A stretch of 12,523 nt of DNA from JAZSMS01 sp045536015 (GTDB lineage: Bacteria; Bacillota; Clostridia; Christensenellales; QALW01). The position numbers and the translations under genes are program-made. Shown piece after piece: positions 6,757 to 12,523 of the stretch. Under the pieces are notes generated by a model that was not told where the DNA came from, searched no databases, and saw only the letters and a list, made by a program, of their open reading frames with translations. How positions within the stretch are numbered: position 1 is the first letter of the stretch; every line of letters starts with the position of its first letter. The stretch is taken from the NCBI GenBank assembly GCA_045536015.1, contig JAZSMS010000036.1, positions 1 to 12,523 of the forward strand, written 5' to 3'.

Positions 6757-7308
6757 TTATACCACAGAAAAAAAGTATTCTGTTATCAATTCAGGACTTT
6801 CCTTAATCCCGTTATCTATCCACCATTTTAACGTATTTACAAATGTGCATATAATATGATTTTCCCAAAATTCTTTGGGAACGTTATTACTTTTTTGTTT
6901 TTCAAACAACTCAAAATGGCTTTCGATCAAGGTTTTAAGATTGCTCTTAAAGTACCGCAAAAACAAATCGTTGTTTTGTGATGATAAGAGCATCAAGATA
7001 TTATTATCATTTTTTTGCAAATGCTGAAACAAATGTAAAAAAACTGAGTTTGAACCTTTGCAATTAAAAATATGCCTATGCTCTTGTCCCCCGTTATTTT
7101 CAACATCAAATATATGACAAAATAATTCTTCGCAAAATTCTTTTAACAAAAAATCCTTTGTTTCAAAATGCGAATAAAAAGTCGCTCTGCCAACATCAGC
7201 TTTTTCTATAATTTCACCAACCGTAATTTGATTAAAATCTTTATTTGAGAGCAGTTCTGTAAATGCGCTAAAAATAGCTTCTCGCGTTTTTCTTTGTCTT
7301 CTATCCAT
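6757..7308 (-). CDS. TetR-family regulator beside a zinc exporter
   Basis: This is a 183-residue repressor-type protein. The N-terminal helix-turn-helix (about 5-50) is clear: RKTREAIFSAF, ITVGEIIEKADVGRATFYSHFETKDFLL. An ATG at 7320 would add four residues, but CTCC (GGAG on the minus strand, 7315-7318) sits 6 bases before the ATG at 7308, and family members start with MDRR. The ligand domain is rich in possible metal ligands: Cys59, Cys64, His65, His77, His79, Cys83, His92, His96. It is divergent from a CDF exporter, an arrangement like the zinc-responsive TetR protein SczA with CzcD of Streptococcus pneumoniae. Zinc sensing is inferred, not shown. The matching boxes at 7339-7350 and 7414-7425 are its likely operators. 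Confidence 0.88.
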   Translation of the reverse strand: MDRRQRKTREAIFSAFTELLSNKDFNQITVGEIIEKADVGRATFYSHFETKDFLLKEFCEELFCHIFDVENNGGQEHRHIFNCKGSNSVFLHLFQHLQKNDNNILMLLSSQNNDLFLRYFKSNLKTLIESHFELFEKQKSNNVPKEFWENHIICTFVNTLKWWIDNGIKESPELITEYFFSVV

Positions 7309-7314
7309 ATTGTT

Positions 7315-7318
7315 CTCC
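7315..7318 (-). promoter_or_regulatory. Ribosome binding site fixing the TetR start at 7308
   Basis: GGAG on the minus strand, 6 bases before the ATG at 7308. It overlaps the earlier in-frame ATG at 7320, which has no site of its own. Confidence 0.65.
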
Positions 7319-7331
7319 ATACACTTTTTAA

Positions 7332-7360
7332 ATTTTATTCAATAATGAATAAACAATCAA
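7332..7360 (-). promoter_or_regulatory. TetR gene promoter with operator-like box in the spacer
   Basis: On the minus strand TTGATT (7355-7360) and TAAAAT (7332-7337) are 17 bases apart. The spacer contains the near-palindrome TTCATTATTGAA (7339-7350), so a protein bound there would block the promoter, which fits self-repression by the TetR protein. Confidence 0.6.
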
Positions 7361-7369
7361 TATCGTATC

Positions 7370-7397
7370 TTGAAATTCTCTTCTTTTCTTATATAAT
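7370..7397 (+). promoter_or_regulatory. Promoter of the CDF exporter gene
   Basis: TTGAAA (7370-7375) and TATAAT (7392-7397) are separated by 16 bases. Transcription should start near 7404, where the inverted-repeat cluster 7404-7425 begins, giving a leader of about 65 bases before the ATG at 7469. Confidence 0.65.
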
Positions 7398-7403
7398 ATT
7401 ATC

Positions 7404-7425
7404 GAACATTGTGTTCAGTATTGAA
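7404..7425. promoter_or_regulatory. Likely TetR operator at the CDF transcript start
   Basis: Two overlapping inverted repeats are visible. GAACA-TTG-TGTTC (7404-7416) is a perfect 5-base repeat around a 3-base spacer. TTCAGTATTGAA (7414-7425) differs by one base from the minus-strand box TTCATTATTGAA at 7339-7350. Both promoters of the divergent pair thus carry the same 12-base word, consistent with binding of one dimeric TetR protein. The position at +1 to about +22 of the exporter transcript suits repression. Confidence 0.55.
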
Positions 7426-7468
7426 TTTATTGTATCATAGGTGACAACAAAAGTCAACGGAGTGCTAT

Positions 7469-8362
7469 ATGAAATCTGACAATAATATCTTAATTGCTTT
7501 TTTACTTAATTTGTCGTTTTCAATCTTTGAATTTTTCGGCGGTATTGTTTGTGGAAGTGTTGCCATTGCTTCTGATGCCGTTCACGATTTTGGTGATGCC
7601 GCAAGCATCGGTATATCGTATTTTTTGGAAAAGAGGAGTAAAAAACAGCCTGACGAAAAACACACGTTTGGTTATGCAAGATATTCAGTACTAGGCGGCT
7701 TTATTACCTCCTGTATACTTTTAATCGGTTCAATTATAATGATTTTAAATGCCATCAACATAATAATTACACCTGTAAAGCTTAATTATAATGAAACGAT
7801 TGTTTTTGCTTTAATTGGCGTTTGTGTAAATTTTTGTGCGGCAGTATTTACCCATAAAGGCAATTCCTTAAATCAAAAGGCCGTTAATTTGCATATGCTT
7901 GAAGACGTTTTAGGTTGGGTCATAGTTTTAATTGGCTCTATTGTAATGCGTTTTACAGAGTTTACGCTTCTCGATCCGCTTATGTCCATTGGCGTATCAT
8001 TTTTTATCCTCGTCAGCGCAATCAGAAATTTAAAAGAAATTGTAGATTTGTTTCTTGAAAAAACGCCTCACGGTATCAATATTACTCAAATCAAAGAACA
8101 AATCAAACAAATTGACGGTGTTATCGACGTTTATCATATTCATTTGTGGAGTATAGACGAACACAATAACCTTGTAACAATGCACGTCGTTACTGACTGC
8201 GACACGTGCGAAATTAAATATAAAATCAGAAAAAAATTACAAGAGTACAGTATTGGCCACGCAACGATAGAAACCGAAACAAGCAGAGATTGCACCGAAA
8301 AGAACTGTTATTTTGAGATTGCTGCAGAATCGTCACACAAACACACTCATCATTGCCATTAA
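7469..8362 (+). CDS. Cation diffusion facilitator (zinc-type) exporter
   Basis: This 297-residue inner-membrane antiporter of the CDF family has six predicted membrane helices (about 8-200) and a cytoplasmic C-terminal domain (about 205-270). The metal site is the zinc type: DAVHDFGD in helix 2 (His39, Asp43) and HMLED in helix 5 (His142, Asp146), the HxxxD pairs typical of CzcD/ZnT proteins. The CTD carries the usual HIHLWSI motif (223-229). The protein ends with a Cys/His-rich tail, SSHKHTHHCH (288-297), plus a nearby CxxxxC pair (275, 280), likely to bind metal. It should pump Zn(II), perhaps Co or Cd, out in exchange for protons. GGAG at 7459-7462 precedes the ATG by 6 bases. The divergent TetR gene and the operator boxes suggest metal-induced expression. 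Confidence 0.92.
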   Translation: MKSDNNILIAFLLNLSFSIFEFFGGIVCGSVAIASDAVHDFGDAASIGISYFLEKRSKKQPDEKHTFGYARYSVLGGFITSCILLIGSIIMILNAINIIITPVKLNYNETIVFALIGVCVNFCAAVFTHKGNSLNQKAVNLHMLEDVLGWVIVLIGSIVMRFTEFTLLDPLMSIGVSFFILVSAIRNLKEIVDLFLEKTPHGINITQIKEQIKQIDGVIDVYHIHLWSIDEHNNLVTMHVVTDCDTCEIKYKIRKKLQEYSIGHATIETETSRDCTEKNCYFEIAAESSHKHTHHCH

Positions 8363-8386
8363 TTGCTAAACAATTTTATAAAAAAG

Positions 8387-8416
8387 TAAAACTTTCGCTT
8401 TTAAACGAAAGTTTTA
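8387..8416. terminator. Bidirectional terminator between the CDF gene and the small membrane protein
   Basis: An 11-base-pair stem (8387-8397 with 8406-8416) with an 8-base loop is flanked by A-rich sequence on the left and TCTTTTT on the right. It ends the plus-strand exporter transcript 25 bases after its stop. On the minus strand its outer edge includes the stop codon of the 43-residue protein (8414-8416) and is followed by a run of T. Confidence 0.8.
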
Positions 8417-8545
8417 TCTTTTTATAAATATTGAAAATAAAATCAAGCTAACCGCAACAAATAAAAACGACCAATGAAAAAGCACAACAAATAGAAGCAT
8501 TACTATTGCAAGTAAAATACCAAGCACATATAAAAGTTTTTTCAT
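8414..8545 (-). CDS. 43-residue two-helix membrane protein, coupled to the DMT transporter
   Basis: I do not recognise the family. The protein begins MKKLLYVLGILLAIVMLLFVV and is almost wholly hydrophobic, with two predicted membrane helices (about 4-22 and 25-40) and a closing IKR, so both ends are probably cytoplasmic. The ATG at 8545 has a strong AAGGAG site (8551-8556) 5 bases away, and it overlaps the TGA of the transporter gene as ATGA, so translation is coupled. A longer reading from 8602 lacks a ribosome binding site and would run through the transporter C-terminus, so I reject it. Position as the last gene of the operon suggests an accessory subunit or independent small membrane protein. 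The strong site and coupling support a real gene; function is unknown. Confidence 0.65.
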   Translation of the reverse strand: MKKLLYVLGILLAIVMLLFVVLFHWSFLFVAVSLILFSIFIKR

Positions 8546-9432
8546 TTTTTCTCCTTTTGCGGCAACTGTGCAAGCACAACTGCAACAAGCATTATTGCGC
8601 AACCAATATATTCTTGCGGCAAGAGCACCTCGTGCAAGAATATTGCGCCGCCTAAAAGCGCAAACACAGATTCAAGGCACAAAAGCATAGAAATAACCGT
8701 TGGGTTTGATCCCTTTTGTGCAAGCACCTGAAGCGTGTAGGCAACACCCGAAGAAAACACACCCATATACATAATATTCCAAAAACATGCTTTAAAGCAT
8801 TCAAGTGTGAGAGTTTCAAAGATAATTGCCAAAATAGAACAAATAACTGCAACTACAGCCATTTGAATAAGCGATAAATGTATTCCGTTTACGTCTTCAA
8901 AATGATCTATACAAAGTATATGCCCCGCAAAAACTATTGCACAGGCAACTAAAATAAGGTCGTAAACGTTTACGCTAAAGCTTTGCGTAATATCAACGCA
9001 AAGTAGAAACATACCAACAACTGCGATAATTGCACTTATCCAGATAAGCTTGCTCGTTTTCTTTTTTAAAAATATGCTTAATATTGGTACCATAATTATA
9101 TAAAGTGCTGTTAAAAACCCGCCTTTTCCGCTATCGGTACCCTCTAAGCCAAACTGCTGAAGCACCTGCGCAACAAACAAAAAGCATCCGCAGAACACTC
9201 CGCCGAAAAGCGCACGCTTTAAATACTCTTTTGTGATTTTTCTGCGCACAAAAATTAAGGCTATTATTGCTAAAACTATAACCGCTATCCAACTTCTGAG
9301 TGCCGTAAAGGTAAAAGCCTTCATTCCAAGTGCTATGCAAGCCGACTGCGAAGAAAACGCAAAGCCCCATATCATTGCCGCAACAACGGCAAAGATATTT
9401 TGCTTTAAATTTTTGATTTTTACAACTCCCAT
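8542..9432 (-). CDS. DMT-superfamily (EamA) transporter
   Basis: This 296-residue protein has ten predicted membrane helices arranged as two EamA repeats (about 12-145 and 155-290), the family's usual size. Typical marks are AAMIWGFAFSSQS in helix 1, GTDSGKGGFLTALYIIMVP at the end of the first half and LCLESVFALLGGAIFLHE at the end of the second. DMT transporters export amino acids, purines or other small metabolites; the substrate here cannot be read from sequence. The ATG at 9432 lies inside the last codons of the YigZ gene (13-base overlap), with only a weak GGGAA upstream, so its translation probably depends on ribosomes from the gene before. The stop overlaps the ATG of the 43-residue protein. 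Beyond that the operon ends at the hairpin 8387-8416. Confidence 0.9.
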   Translation of the reverse strand: MGVVKIKNLKQNIFAVVAAMIWGFAFSSQSACIALGMKAFTFTALRSWIAVIVLAIIALIFVRRKITKEYLKRALFGGVFCGCFLFVAQVLQQFGLEGTDSGKGGFLTALYIIMVPILSIFLKKKTSKLIWISAIIAVVGMFLLCVDITQSFSVNVYDLILVACAIVFAGHILCIDHFEDVNGIHLSLIQMAVVAVICSILAIIFETLTLECFKACFWNIMYMGVFSSGVAYTLQVLAQKGSNPTVISMLLCLESVFALLGGAIFLHEVLLPQEYIGCAIMLVAVVLAQLPQKEKK

Positions 9433-10052
9433 AAAACAAATTCCCGTTTAATTTCTTCTATTTTTGCTCTGCCGTCAGAAAGCGAAACAAAAAAGCTTTC
9501 GCACTCCTGCTTATCTTGTGCCTTAATTATCAAGTGCAAGGTAACTGCCTGCAGATATTCTATATTGTCTATTCTTATCTCTTGTCTTTGCCTGATTTTC
9601 TTTTCATTTTTAGAAAAGACGGTATATTCAAGCGTAACGTCAATAAAAAACGAATCGGCAAACGTAGCCGTACCTGCATCCTTAAGTGCGCCTACCGCAC
9701 CCGAGGTATACGCTCTTGCAAGCCCGCCCGCGCCAAGTAAAATTCCGCCAAAATAGCGTGTTACTACTACAAGCGTGTTAGTTAAGCCCTGCTTTTTTAT
9801 TACCTCAAGCATAGGCTGGCCTGCGGTACCCTGCGGCTCACCATCATCACTATATCGCATATTCATTCCCGCTTCGCCTAAAATATACGCCCAACAATGA
9901 TGACGCGCATCGGGAAATTCCTTTTTTTGCGCCGTAAGTGCTTTTTGGACGTCGTCTTCACTTTCTACGCGGTAAGCGCGGGATAAAAAGCGCGATTTAT
10001 TTATAACTTCTTCAAATTTTCCGTCTTTATTAACGGTAACAAATTCTTTCAT
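9420..10052 (-). CDS. yigZ: YigZ / IMPACT (UPF0029) family protein
   Basis: This 210-residue cytoplasmic protein matches the YigZ family in length and order. The N-terminal IMPACT domain (about 15-125) shows the signature DARHHCWAYILG, RYSDDGEPQGTAGQPML and VVTRYFGGILLGAGGLARAY. The C-terminal ferredoxin-like domain (about 138-208) is more variable. Relatives of eukaryotic IMPACT interfere with GCN2 activation, and bacterial YigZ is thought to bind nucleic acid or ribosome-related targets; its exact role is not settled. Reading could extend to 10142, but the extra 30 residues are unlike the family. The ATG at 10052 has a GGTG site 6 bases away and a promoter at 10069-10097. It is the first gene of a three-gene overlapping operon with the transporter. 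Confidence 0.9.
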   Translation of the reverse strand: MKEFVTVNKDGKFEEVINKSRFLSRAYRVESEDDVQKALTAQKKEFPDARHHCWAYILGEAGMNMRYSDDGEPQGTAGQPMLEVIKKQGLTNTLVVVTRYFGGILLGAGGLARAYTSGAVGALKDAGTATFADSFFIDVTLEYTVFSKNEKKIRQRQEIRIDNIEYLQAVTLHLIIKAQDKQECESFFVSLSDGRAKIEEIKREFVLWEL

Positions 10053-10068
10053 TTTTTTCACCGCCACT

Positions 10069-10097
10069 ATTGTATAGTAAAATTGTTTTTTTGGCAA
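10069..10097 (-). promoter_or_regulatory. Promoter of the YigZ-transporter operon
   Basis: On the minus strand TTGCCA (10092-10097) and TACAAT (10069-10074) are 17 bases apart. The start of transcription would fall about 10 bases before the ATG at 10052, giving a very short leader. This also argues against the upstream start at 10142. Confidence 0.6.
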
Positions 10098-10100
10098 GCA

Positions 10101-10130
10101 TTCACACAGATAATCATTTTTACATATTAT
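10101..10130 (+). promoter_or_regulatory. Possible promoter of the LysM gene
   Basis: TTCACA (10101-10106) and TATTAT (10125-10130) lie 18 bases apart, with transcription starting near 10137. Both boxes deviate from consensus. A specialised sigma factor is possible given the LysM product, but I cannot recognise its boxes. Confidence 0.4.
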
Positions 10131-10160
10131 AAAAAGAAACATAATTAAAGGAGGCCTTTT

Positions 10161-10751
10161 ATGTTAACACGCGAGTTTGATTACATAGTGCGCAAGGGTG
10201 ATACGCTTTTTTCTATTGCCCTTAAATTTAACGTACCCCTGCAAACGCTTATTGAACTTAATCAGCTTACTTCGCCCGAGCTTATCTACCCCGAGCAAAT
10301 AATTAAAATTCCCGTTACGGAAGAATTTTACCAAATTGCCGAGCTTGTCAAAAGCCAATGCTCATATTACTGTGAAGAAACTCTTACAGAAACAGCCCCC
10401 GCTACTGCACAAATGGAAAACGACGAAGATCTTCCGCGCCTTACTTTTATTCGCTACAGAATGCGCAAGGGCGATACCGTTTATTCGCTTGCAAAGCGAT
10501 ACTCAACTACACAGTCAAATATTCTGGCGGTTAACCCTAACATAGACGACGTTAGAAACATTCCCATCGGTGAGGTTGTAACCATTCCCCTGCCGCCGCA
10601 AAATGCCGTTATTTATTCGGTGCGTCCGGGTGACACACTTTTTTCTATTGCAAATGCACAAGGTACGACGGTTGAAAAAATCATGGACTACAACTTTATT
10701 CCAAGTGATTACACAGTTTATCCTGGACAACAGCTTATTATCATCAAATAA
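10161..10751 (+). CDS. Triple-LysM protein without signal peptide
   Basis: This 196-residue protein is built of three LysM peptidoglycan-binding repeats at about 7-51, 98-143 and 151-195, each with the RKGDT/RPGDT-LFSIA start and an I-P/I-I end. Repeats 1 and 2 are joined by an acidic linker (about 52-96) that holds two cysteines (67, 71). There is no signal peptide, membrane helix or enzymatic domain. LysM domains bind N-acetylglucosamine-containing polymers such as peptidoglycan. In spore formers, LysM proteins lacking signal peptides (such as SafA and YaaH of Bacillus) are made in the mother cell and assemble on the forespore, so a spore-associated role is one possible reading. An AAAGGAGG site (10147-10154) close to the perfect consensus lies 6 bases before the ATG, implying strong translation. 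The gene stands alone. Confidence 0.88.
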   Translation: MLTREFDYIVRKGDTLFSIALKFNVPLQTLIELNQLTSPELIYPEQIIKIPVTEEFYQIAELVKSQCSYYCEETLTETAPATAQMENDEDLPRLTFIRYRMRKGDTVYSLAKRYSTTQSNILAVNPNIDDVRNIPIGEVVTIPLPPQNAVIYSVRPGDTLFSIANAQGTTVEKIMDYNFIPSDYTVYPGQQLIIIK

Positions 10752-10754
10752 AAA

Positions 10755-10776
10755 AAGCCTCGATTTATCGGGGCTT
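10755..10776. terminator. Terminator shared by the LysM and BioY genes
   Basis: An 8-base-pair stem (10755-10762 with 10769-10776, one G-T pair) closes a 6-base loop. On the minus strand it is followed by seven T, so it is a good terminator for BioY. On the plus strand the tail AATTCTTTT is poor. The stop codon of BioY lies in the loop region, so the last codons of BioY form one arm. Confidence 0.7.
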
Positions 10777-11286
10777 AATTCTTTTATAAATAAAATGCGC
10801 TATAAAAAGCTTTATTGCATCGGGAATAATAAACGGCAAAATGCACACCGCAAACAAACCTAAAAAGCCGTTTTCGCTTCCTAAAATAATAAAATACCAC
10901 GTAGCACCCATTGCATAGCAAACCAATGTACCTAATATAAGCGCAACAATTTGCATTTTATTGTTTTTTTCAAAAACAAGTTGCGCAAGAGGAATAGCCA
11001 AAAAGCCAAGTAAATATCCGCCCTGCACGGTAAAAAGCGTACCAAGACCACCCGAAAAACCCGAAAACACAGGCGCTCCGCAAAAGCCCAAAATTAAATA
11101 TATTGCTACTGTTGCAAGCGCCCTTTTTGCTTTTAGATAAAAACAAGCCAAAAATATAGCAAGCGTTTGCAGAGTACACGGAATTGCAAGCGGAATAGTT
11201 ATCCACGCACACACGCTTATAAATGAAACAAACAACGCTATAGACAAAAGCGAGCGCGTATTAAATTTTATCTTTTTACTTGGCAT
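10765..11286 (-). CDS. bioY: BioY biotin transporter (S component)
   Basis: This 173-residue membrane protein is the substrate-binding component of a biotin ECF-type transporter; it can work with the shared EcfAAT energising module, which is not in this window. Six membrane helices are predicted. BioY signatures are visible: ITIPLAIPCTLQTLAIFLA (29-47), GFCGAPVFSGFSGGLGTLF (67-85) with TVQGGYLLGF after it, and PFIIPDAIKL (151-160). The length is slightly shorter than the usual 180-200. AAGGA lies about 6 bases before the ATG and a good promoter is at 11313-11340. I looked for a BirA-type operator (long GTTAAC palindrome) upstream and did not see one. It stands alone with no biotin synthesis genes nearby, which fits an organism that scavenges biotin. 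Confidence 0.92.
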   Translation of the reverse strand: MPSKKIKFNTRSLLSIALFVSFISVCAWITIPLAIPCTLQTLAIFLACFYLKAKRALATVAIYLILGFCGAPVFSGFSGGLGTLFTVQGGYLLGFLAIPLAQLVFEKNNKMQIVALILGTLVCYAMGATWYFIILGSENGFLGLFAVCILPFIIPDAIKLFIAHFIYKRIKPR

Positions 11287-11312
11287 AATTATTCCTTTAA
11301 GGTTTTTGTTTT

Positions 11313-11340
11313 ATTATATCATTGCAAACAAAAAAAGCAA
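11313..11340 (-). promoter_or_regulatory. Promoter of bioY
   Basis: On the minus strand TTGCTT (11335-11340) and TATAAT (11313-11318) are 16 bases apart. Transcription would begin about 20 bases before the ATG at 11286. Confidence 0.62.
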
Positions 11341-11382
11341 ATAATATTTTAGTTCTTTTAATATAGTTATATTGGTGATTTT

Positions 11383-11943
11383 ATGCGTGTTGCAATAATT
11401 TGCAAAAGAAATTTTTGTCCCGTCAACTATATTAAATGGTTAAAGCTTGCAGGAATTGAACCCATATTTGTGTTTAGAATTGCAGATTTAGATAAGCTCA
11501 ATACAGTTGACGGAATTCTTTTTTCTGGCGGCGGCGATATAAAGCCGTACTTTTTTGGCAAAAAAAATATAGGTAGCGATTTTGACGTCTACCGCGACGT
11601 TTTAGAGCTTTTGGCTTTTAAGCAAAATAGAAACAAAGCTATGCTTGGTATCTGCCGCGGTGCGCAAACAATAAACGTATTTTGCGGTGGAAGCGTTAAG
11701 GATATTGATTCTTCGCATTTTAACGTTTTTCATTTTTTAGGTAAAGAAAAAGTTTTCTCGCTTCACCGTCAGGCAATAGATGTTCTTGCGCCGGAATTTT
11801 GCATAAAGCAGAAAATGGGCAACGTTATTGAAGAAGCTATCGGCAAAAACAAAATTTTAGTTCAATTTCATCCTGAGCGCACGCGCAATGGGCGTATTTT
11901 ATTTTTATTTAAGCATTTATTAAAAACACAAAGCATACAATAA
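11383..11943 (+). CDS. Short peptidase-C26 class I glutamine amidotransferase
   Basis: This 186-residue protein has the triad of the class I glutamine amidotransferase fold: Cys91 in LGICRGAQTINV (88-99), His163 and Glu165 in VQFHPER (160-166). SGGGDIKPYFFG (48-59) and SLHRQAID (126-133) place it in the gamma-glutamyl-GABA hydrolase (PuuD-like, peptidase C26) group, which cleaves gamma-glutamyl amides. It is markedly shorter than the usual 230-250 residues; the missing length is spread over the loops around 60-75 and 105-128, and the reading frame is intact, so it is compact rather than broken. The substrate is unknown. A GGTGA lies just before the ATG. The next gene begins 15 bases after the stop, so they are probably one operon. 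Confidence 0.8.
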   Translation: MRVAIICKRNFCPVNYIKWLKLAGIEPIFVFRIADLDKLNTVDGILFSGGGDIKPYFFGKKNIGSDFDVYRDVLELLAFKQNRNKAMLGICRGAQTINVFCGGSVKDIDSSHFNVFHFLGKEKVFSLHRQAIDVLAPEFCIKQKMGNVIEEAIGKNKILVQFHPERTRNGRILFLFKHLLKTQSIQ

Positions 11944-11958
11944 AACGAGGTGTTAAAA

Positions 11959-12523
11959 ATGATTGATAAATTACTTTGTTTTGATAACGGCTTTATTAAA
12001 TTTGAAGACAATTTTTCGCGCATCTGTGCGGCGTACAAGCCTCTCGAGGCTTACCTTGTGCTTTTTGACGGCAAGCTTTTCTGCTACGAATTTTCGCATC
12101 ACGTTTCTATCAGTTCCCCAATAAACAAGCTTCCAAGTGCGTGCGGAATTTTTGATAAGCTTGGTAAGCCCGTATTTTTGTTTGGTAACTCAGGTGCTTT
12201 AAAAGAGGAATTTTACCGCACGCATCCTTTAGCAGAAGAAAAAAATATTCCTACTATAAAAGATTCCGAAGAGCCAGTATTTAAAGAACAAAATTTAAAA
12301 GAACCGACCGCTGAAGCAGCAATACAAGAAGAGCCCAAAACAGAAGAACTCTTGGAGCTTAACTACATTTTAGAGGAAGCAGCTTTAAACAACGACGAGA
12401 TTGTTGACCTCTTAAGTGAAAGTGACGAGCCTAAAACTTATTGGCAATGCAATTCGCGCGCGTTTTTAGAAAAGCTTGCATCGGGCACCGAAGAGAAAGA
12501 GCTCTCAAGCCTTATACCCGGTT
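11959..12523 (+). CDS. Unrecognised acidic protein (partial)
   Basis: The gene starts at 11959 with a GAGG-type site 8 bases upstream and runs off the right edge after about 188 codons with no stop. I do not recognise it. Residues 1 to about 85 look like a compact globular domain with short beta strands (AYLVLFDGKLFCYEF, then KPVFLFG). From about 90 to 155 there is a Glu/Pro/Lys-rich, probably unstructured linker with repeated EEP and EEL words. After that a helical segment with W-Q-C and SRAFLEKLASGTEEKELSSL begins another domain that continues outside the window. There is no signal peptide or early membrane helix. It follows the amidotransferase by 15 bases, suggesting co-transcription. The codon use and base composition look like the neighbours. 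Confidence 0.7.
   Translation, partial: MIDKLLCFDNGFIKFEDNFSRICAAYKPLEAYLVLFDGKLFCYEFSHHVSISSPINKLPSACGIFDKLGKPVFLFGNSGALKEEFYRTHPLAEEKNIPTIKDSEEPVFKEQNLKEPTAEAAIQEEPKTEELLELNYILEEAALNNDEIVDLLSESDEPKTYWQCNSRAFLEKLASGTEEKELSSLIPG

Noticed and set aside
8546..8602. Longer start for the small membrane protein, adding a Cys-rich leader (NACCSCAC)
   Set aside because: These codons run antiparallel to nothing but lie in another frame of the transporter C-terminus, have no ribosome binding site at 8602, and the ATG at 8545 has a strong AAGGAG. The cysteines are a by-product of the overlap.
9131..9439. 102-codon open frame on the minus strand within the transporter gene
   Set aside because: It is an alternative frame of the EamA coding sequence, which has full family motifs; this frame has none.
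10053..10142. Upstream start of the YigZ protein, adding 30 residues
   Set aside because: The predicted promoter at 10069-10097 lies inside it and the family begins near the ATG at 10052.
11287..11382. Possible BirA operator or riboswitch upstream of bioY
   Set aside because: No long GTTAAC-type palindrome and no conserved riboswitch-like pairing is visible in this short gap; only a plain promoter and ribosome binding site are seen.
1..12523. CRISPR arrays, tRNA/rRNA genes, insertion sequences or phage genes
   Set aside because: No regularly spaced repeats, cloverleaf-like sequences, transposase or phage motifs were found on reading both strands.

Overview
The window reads as chromosomal DNA of an AT-rich, low-GC Gram-positive bacterium, most likely an anaerobic member of the Clostridia. 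Supporting signs are strong AAGGAG/GGAGG ribosome binding sites, TTGACA/TATAAT-type promoters with 16-18 base spacers, the family content (CarD, BioY, a TetR regulator beside a CDF transporter, a LysM protein without a signal peptide) and secreted glycan-binding and esterase proteins. No rRNA, tRNA, CRISPR array, insertion sequence, phage gene or attachment site was seen, and no intergenic gap exceeds about 200 bases.

Layout. (1) 1-2645, minus strand: two secreted proteins with CBM4/9-like modules. The first is cut by the window edge. The second is a large membrane-anchored SGNH/CE2-type esterase. (2) 2667-3638: a divergent AraC-type regulator whose promoter overlaps that of the esterase, ending at a perfect bidirectional terminator. 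(3) 3643-5147, minus: an unrecognised charged protein translationally coupled to a D-lactate dehydrogenase-type enzyme that carries an unusual cysteine-rich tail. (4) 5262-6718, plus: a PfkB sugar (phosphate) kinase followed by a CarD-family RNA polymerase-binding protein. (5) 6757-8362: a TetR regulator divergent from a zinc-type CDF exporter, with paired operator-like repeats in both promoters. (6) 8414-10052, minus: an overlapping operon of a YigZ/IMPACT protein, a DMT (EamA) transporter and a 43-residue two-helix membrane protein. (7) 10161-10751, plus: a three-LysM protein. (8) 10765-11286, minus: BioY, a biotin transporter. (9) 11383 to the end, plus: a short peptidase-C26 glutamine amidotransferase followed by an unrecognised acidic protein cut by the window edge.

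How the genes work together. The left third looks like a small glycan deacetylation locus: the AraC protein is placed to control the esterase, which would act at the cell surface on acetylated plant or host glycans. The TetR/CDF pair looks like a self-contained zinc-efflux module resembling the known sczA-czcD arrangement. The rest is ordinary housekeeping and transport in short independent units, mostly separated by clear hairpin terminators.

I did not find a convincing undescribed multi-gene system. The points most worth following are the Cys-rich tail on the dehydrogenase, the paired TetR boxes, the 43-residue coupled membrane protein, and the two unrecognised proteins at 4665-5147 and from 11959 onward.
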